From Oleiagrimonas sp. C23AA (GTDB lineage: Bacteria; Pseudomonadota; Gammaproteobacteria; Xanthomonadales; Rhodanobacteraceae): DNA of 64,000 nt. The notes beneath the pieces are model-generated. The model saw nothing but the letters and a program-made list of their open reading frames with translations. It made no database searches and had not been told where the DNA came from. The translations under genes and the position numbers were made by a program. Shown here piece by piece: positions 63,050 through 64,000 of the stretch (the first letter of the stretch is position 1; each line of letters opens with the position of its first letter). The stretch lies in the NCBI RefSeq assembly GCF_011759385.1, contig NZ_JAARLY010000001.1:496001-560000 (forward strand). Direction: 5' to 3'.

Positions 63050-64000
63050 ATGTTTCGTCGTCGCATGTTTGGCCGTATCTGGTTGCCGGCATCGCTGGCC
63101 GCAGCAACTTTGATGGCTGCGGTTGGGGCGCAAGCCGTGCCCGGGCACTCGCTGGGAGCCGGCTGGGGAAACCAGGGTGGGCCCTGGCACGGAGGCTCAT
63201 CACCGCAGGATCGCGTGGCCACCGCTACGCCGATCAAGCACCTGGTGGTGATCTTCAGCGAGAACCGCTCGTTCGATCACTATTTCGGTACCTATCCGCA
63301 CGCTGCCAACCCGGCAGGAGAGCCGCGTTTTGTGGCCTCGCCGTGGACACCGCATGTGCACGGCCTGGACGCCGCACTGCTGATGCAAAACCCCAACAAG
63401 CTAAACGCGGTCAATGGCGAAGATGGCGTCAACCCATTCCGTCTGGACCGCACCCAGGCCAACACGGAAGGCCAGAGCCACAGCTACACGCCCGAGCAGC
63501 TGGCCTACGATAATGGCGCCGCCGATCGCTTCCCGGCCTACACCGGCAACAACAGCGTCAGCAGCACCGGCACGTTCGGCACGCATGGCCTCGTGATGGG
63601 TTATTACGATGGCAACACGGTGACGGCGCTGTGGAACTACGCGCAGCATTTTGCCATGGACGACAACGCCTACACCGACACCTACGGCCCATCGACGCCG
63701 GGTGCCATCGAAGTGGTCTCTGGCACCAACAACGGTGCGCGCATCGTCAAGGGCACAGGCGCCACCATTGCCGACGGGCAGGGCGGCCTGACGCTGATTG
63801 GCGACACCGACCCGGCTTACGATGTGTGCTCGTCGACGACCAGCACGCTGATGATGACCTCCAGGAACATTGGCGATCTGCTCAGCGCGCACAAGCTCAG
63901 CTGGGGTGGTTTCATGGGCGGTTTTGATCTGACCGCCACCAACGCCAATGGCTCCACCGGTTGCCAGCGCAGTACCTATTCCAGCGTGCTGGACGCCACC
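63050..64000 (+). CDS. Secreted phosphoesterase (PF04185 type), 3' end outside window
   Basis: The frame starts at ATG 63050 with ribosome site AAGGAG and is open to the window end (317 residues seen). A signal peptide (RIWLPASLAAATLMAAVGAQ) precedes the phosphoesterase motif HLVVIFSENRSFDHYFGTYP, typical of phospholipase C and AcpA-type acid phosphatases. FVNPFRLDR-like and NYAQHFAMDDNAYT segments (here VNPFRLDRT and NYAQHFAMDDN) also fit. It would hydrolyse phosphate esters outside the cytoplasm. The Gly/Trp-rich segment after the signal peptide is unusual. The class (acid phosphatase or phospholipase) cannot be settled without the C-terminus. Confidence 0.87.
   Translation, partial: MFRRRMFGRIWLPASLAAATLMAAVGAQAVPGHSLGAGWGNQGGPWHGGSSPQDRVATATPIKHLVVIFSENRSFDHYFGTYPHAANPAGEPRFVASPWTPHVHGLDAALLMQNPNKLNAVNGEDGVNPFRLDRTQANTEGQSHSYTPEQLAYDNGAADRFPAYTGNNSVSSTGTFGTHGLVMGYYDGNTVTALWNYAQHFAMDDNAYTDTYGPSTPGAIEVVSGTNNGARIVKGTGATIADGQGGLTLIGDTDPAYDVCSSTTSTLMMTSRNIGDLLSAHKLSWGGFMGGFDLTATNANGSTGCQRSTYSSVLDAT

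Noticed and set aside
1-64000. tRNA, rRNA or CRISPR features
   Set aside because: No cloverleaf-like sequence, rRNA segment or regular spacer array was seen by reading; a dedicated RNA search could still find small RNAs.

Overview
The window is high-GC bacterial DNA with Xanthomonadales character, most likely a Rhodanobacteraceae genome (Rhodanobacter, Dyella, Luteibacter or a relative). This is inferred from xanthomonin-type lasso peptide genes, three PEP-CTERM proteins, alpha-amino-acid-ester-hydrolase-like secreted hydrolases and a large TonB receptor. No rRNA, tRNA, CRISPR array, prophage or intact insertion sequence was seen, and the species cannot be fixed from the sequence alone.

The most notable content is a duplicated lasso peptide system. 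Locus 1 (1-4749) has a partial isopeptidase gene, cyclase (C), leader peptidase with its recognition domain (B), a 46-residue precursor (A) and a GntR regulator gene with one in-frame stop. Locus 2 (17762-24823) has an isopeptidase remnant, a cyclase wrecked by a stop codon and two deletions, a B protein whose catalytic Cys codon has become Arg, an intact precursor and an intact GntR gene. The two predicted 20-residue cores differ only at the last residue. Both loci keep a CRP-type site upstream of A and a terminator-like hairpin between A and B. The two loci therefore decay in complementary ways and together contain one complete system. A cysteine-dioxygenase-like gene and a flavoprotein gene lie inside locus 2.

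From 5 to 31 kb many small units consist of a regulator next to an oxidoreductase, glutathione transferase or similar enzyme, often divergent: LysR/SDR, HxlR/GST, AraC/NmrA, HxlR/GST, TetR-epimerase, ArsR-like/SDR and ArsR-AHSA1. Several have clear palindromic operators. Short dispersed palindromic elements and a decayed REP-associated transposase lie among them. A membrane chemoreceptor has a textbook sigma-28 promoter (25086-25112).

From 31 to 50 kb there are a GH15 glucoamylase-like enzyme, a soluble two-PAS chemoreceptor, two PEP-CTERM proteins, three large secreted CocE/NonD-family hydrolases, a multi-membrane glycosyltransferase-like protein, a diguanylate cyclase, an SDR/LysR pair and a ZIP-type transporter.

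From 50 to 64 kb a frameshifted TonB-dependent receptor has LacI-type palindromes upstream. It is followed by a secreted CBM56-GH64 protein and a GH16 enzyme, both pointing to beta-1,3-glucan degradation. Between them lies an operon encoding an ArsR-DsrE fusion, a membrane TlpA-like thioredoxin and a DsbG-like lipoprotein. The window ends with two NAD(P)-dependent oxidoreductases and the 5' part of a secreted phosphoesterase.
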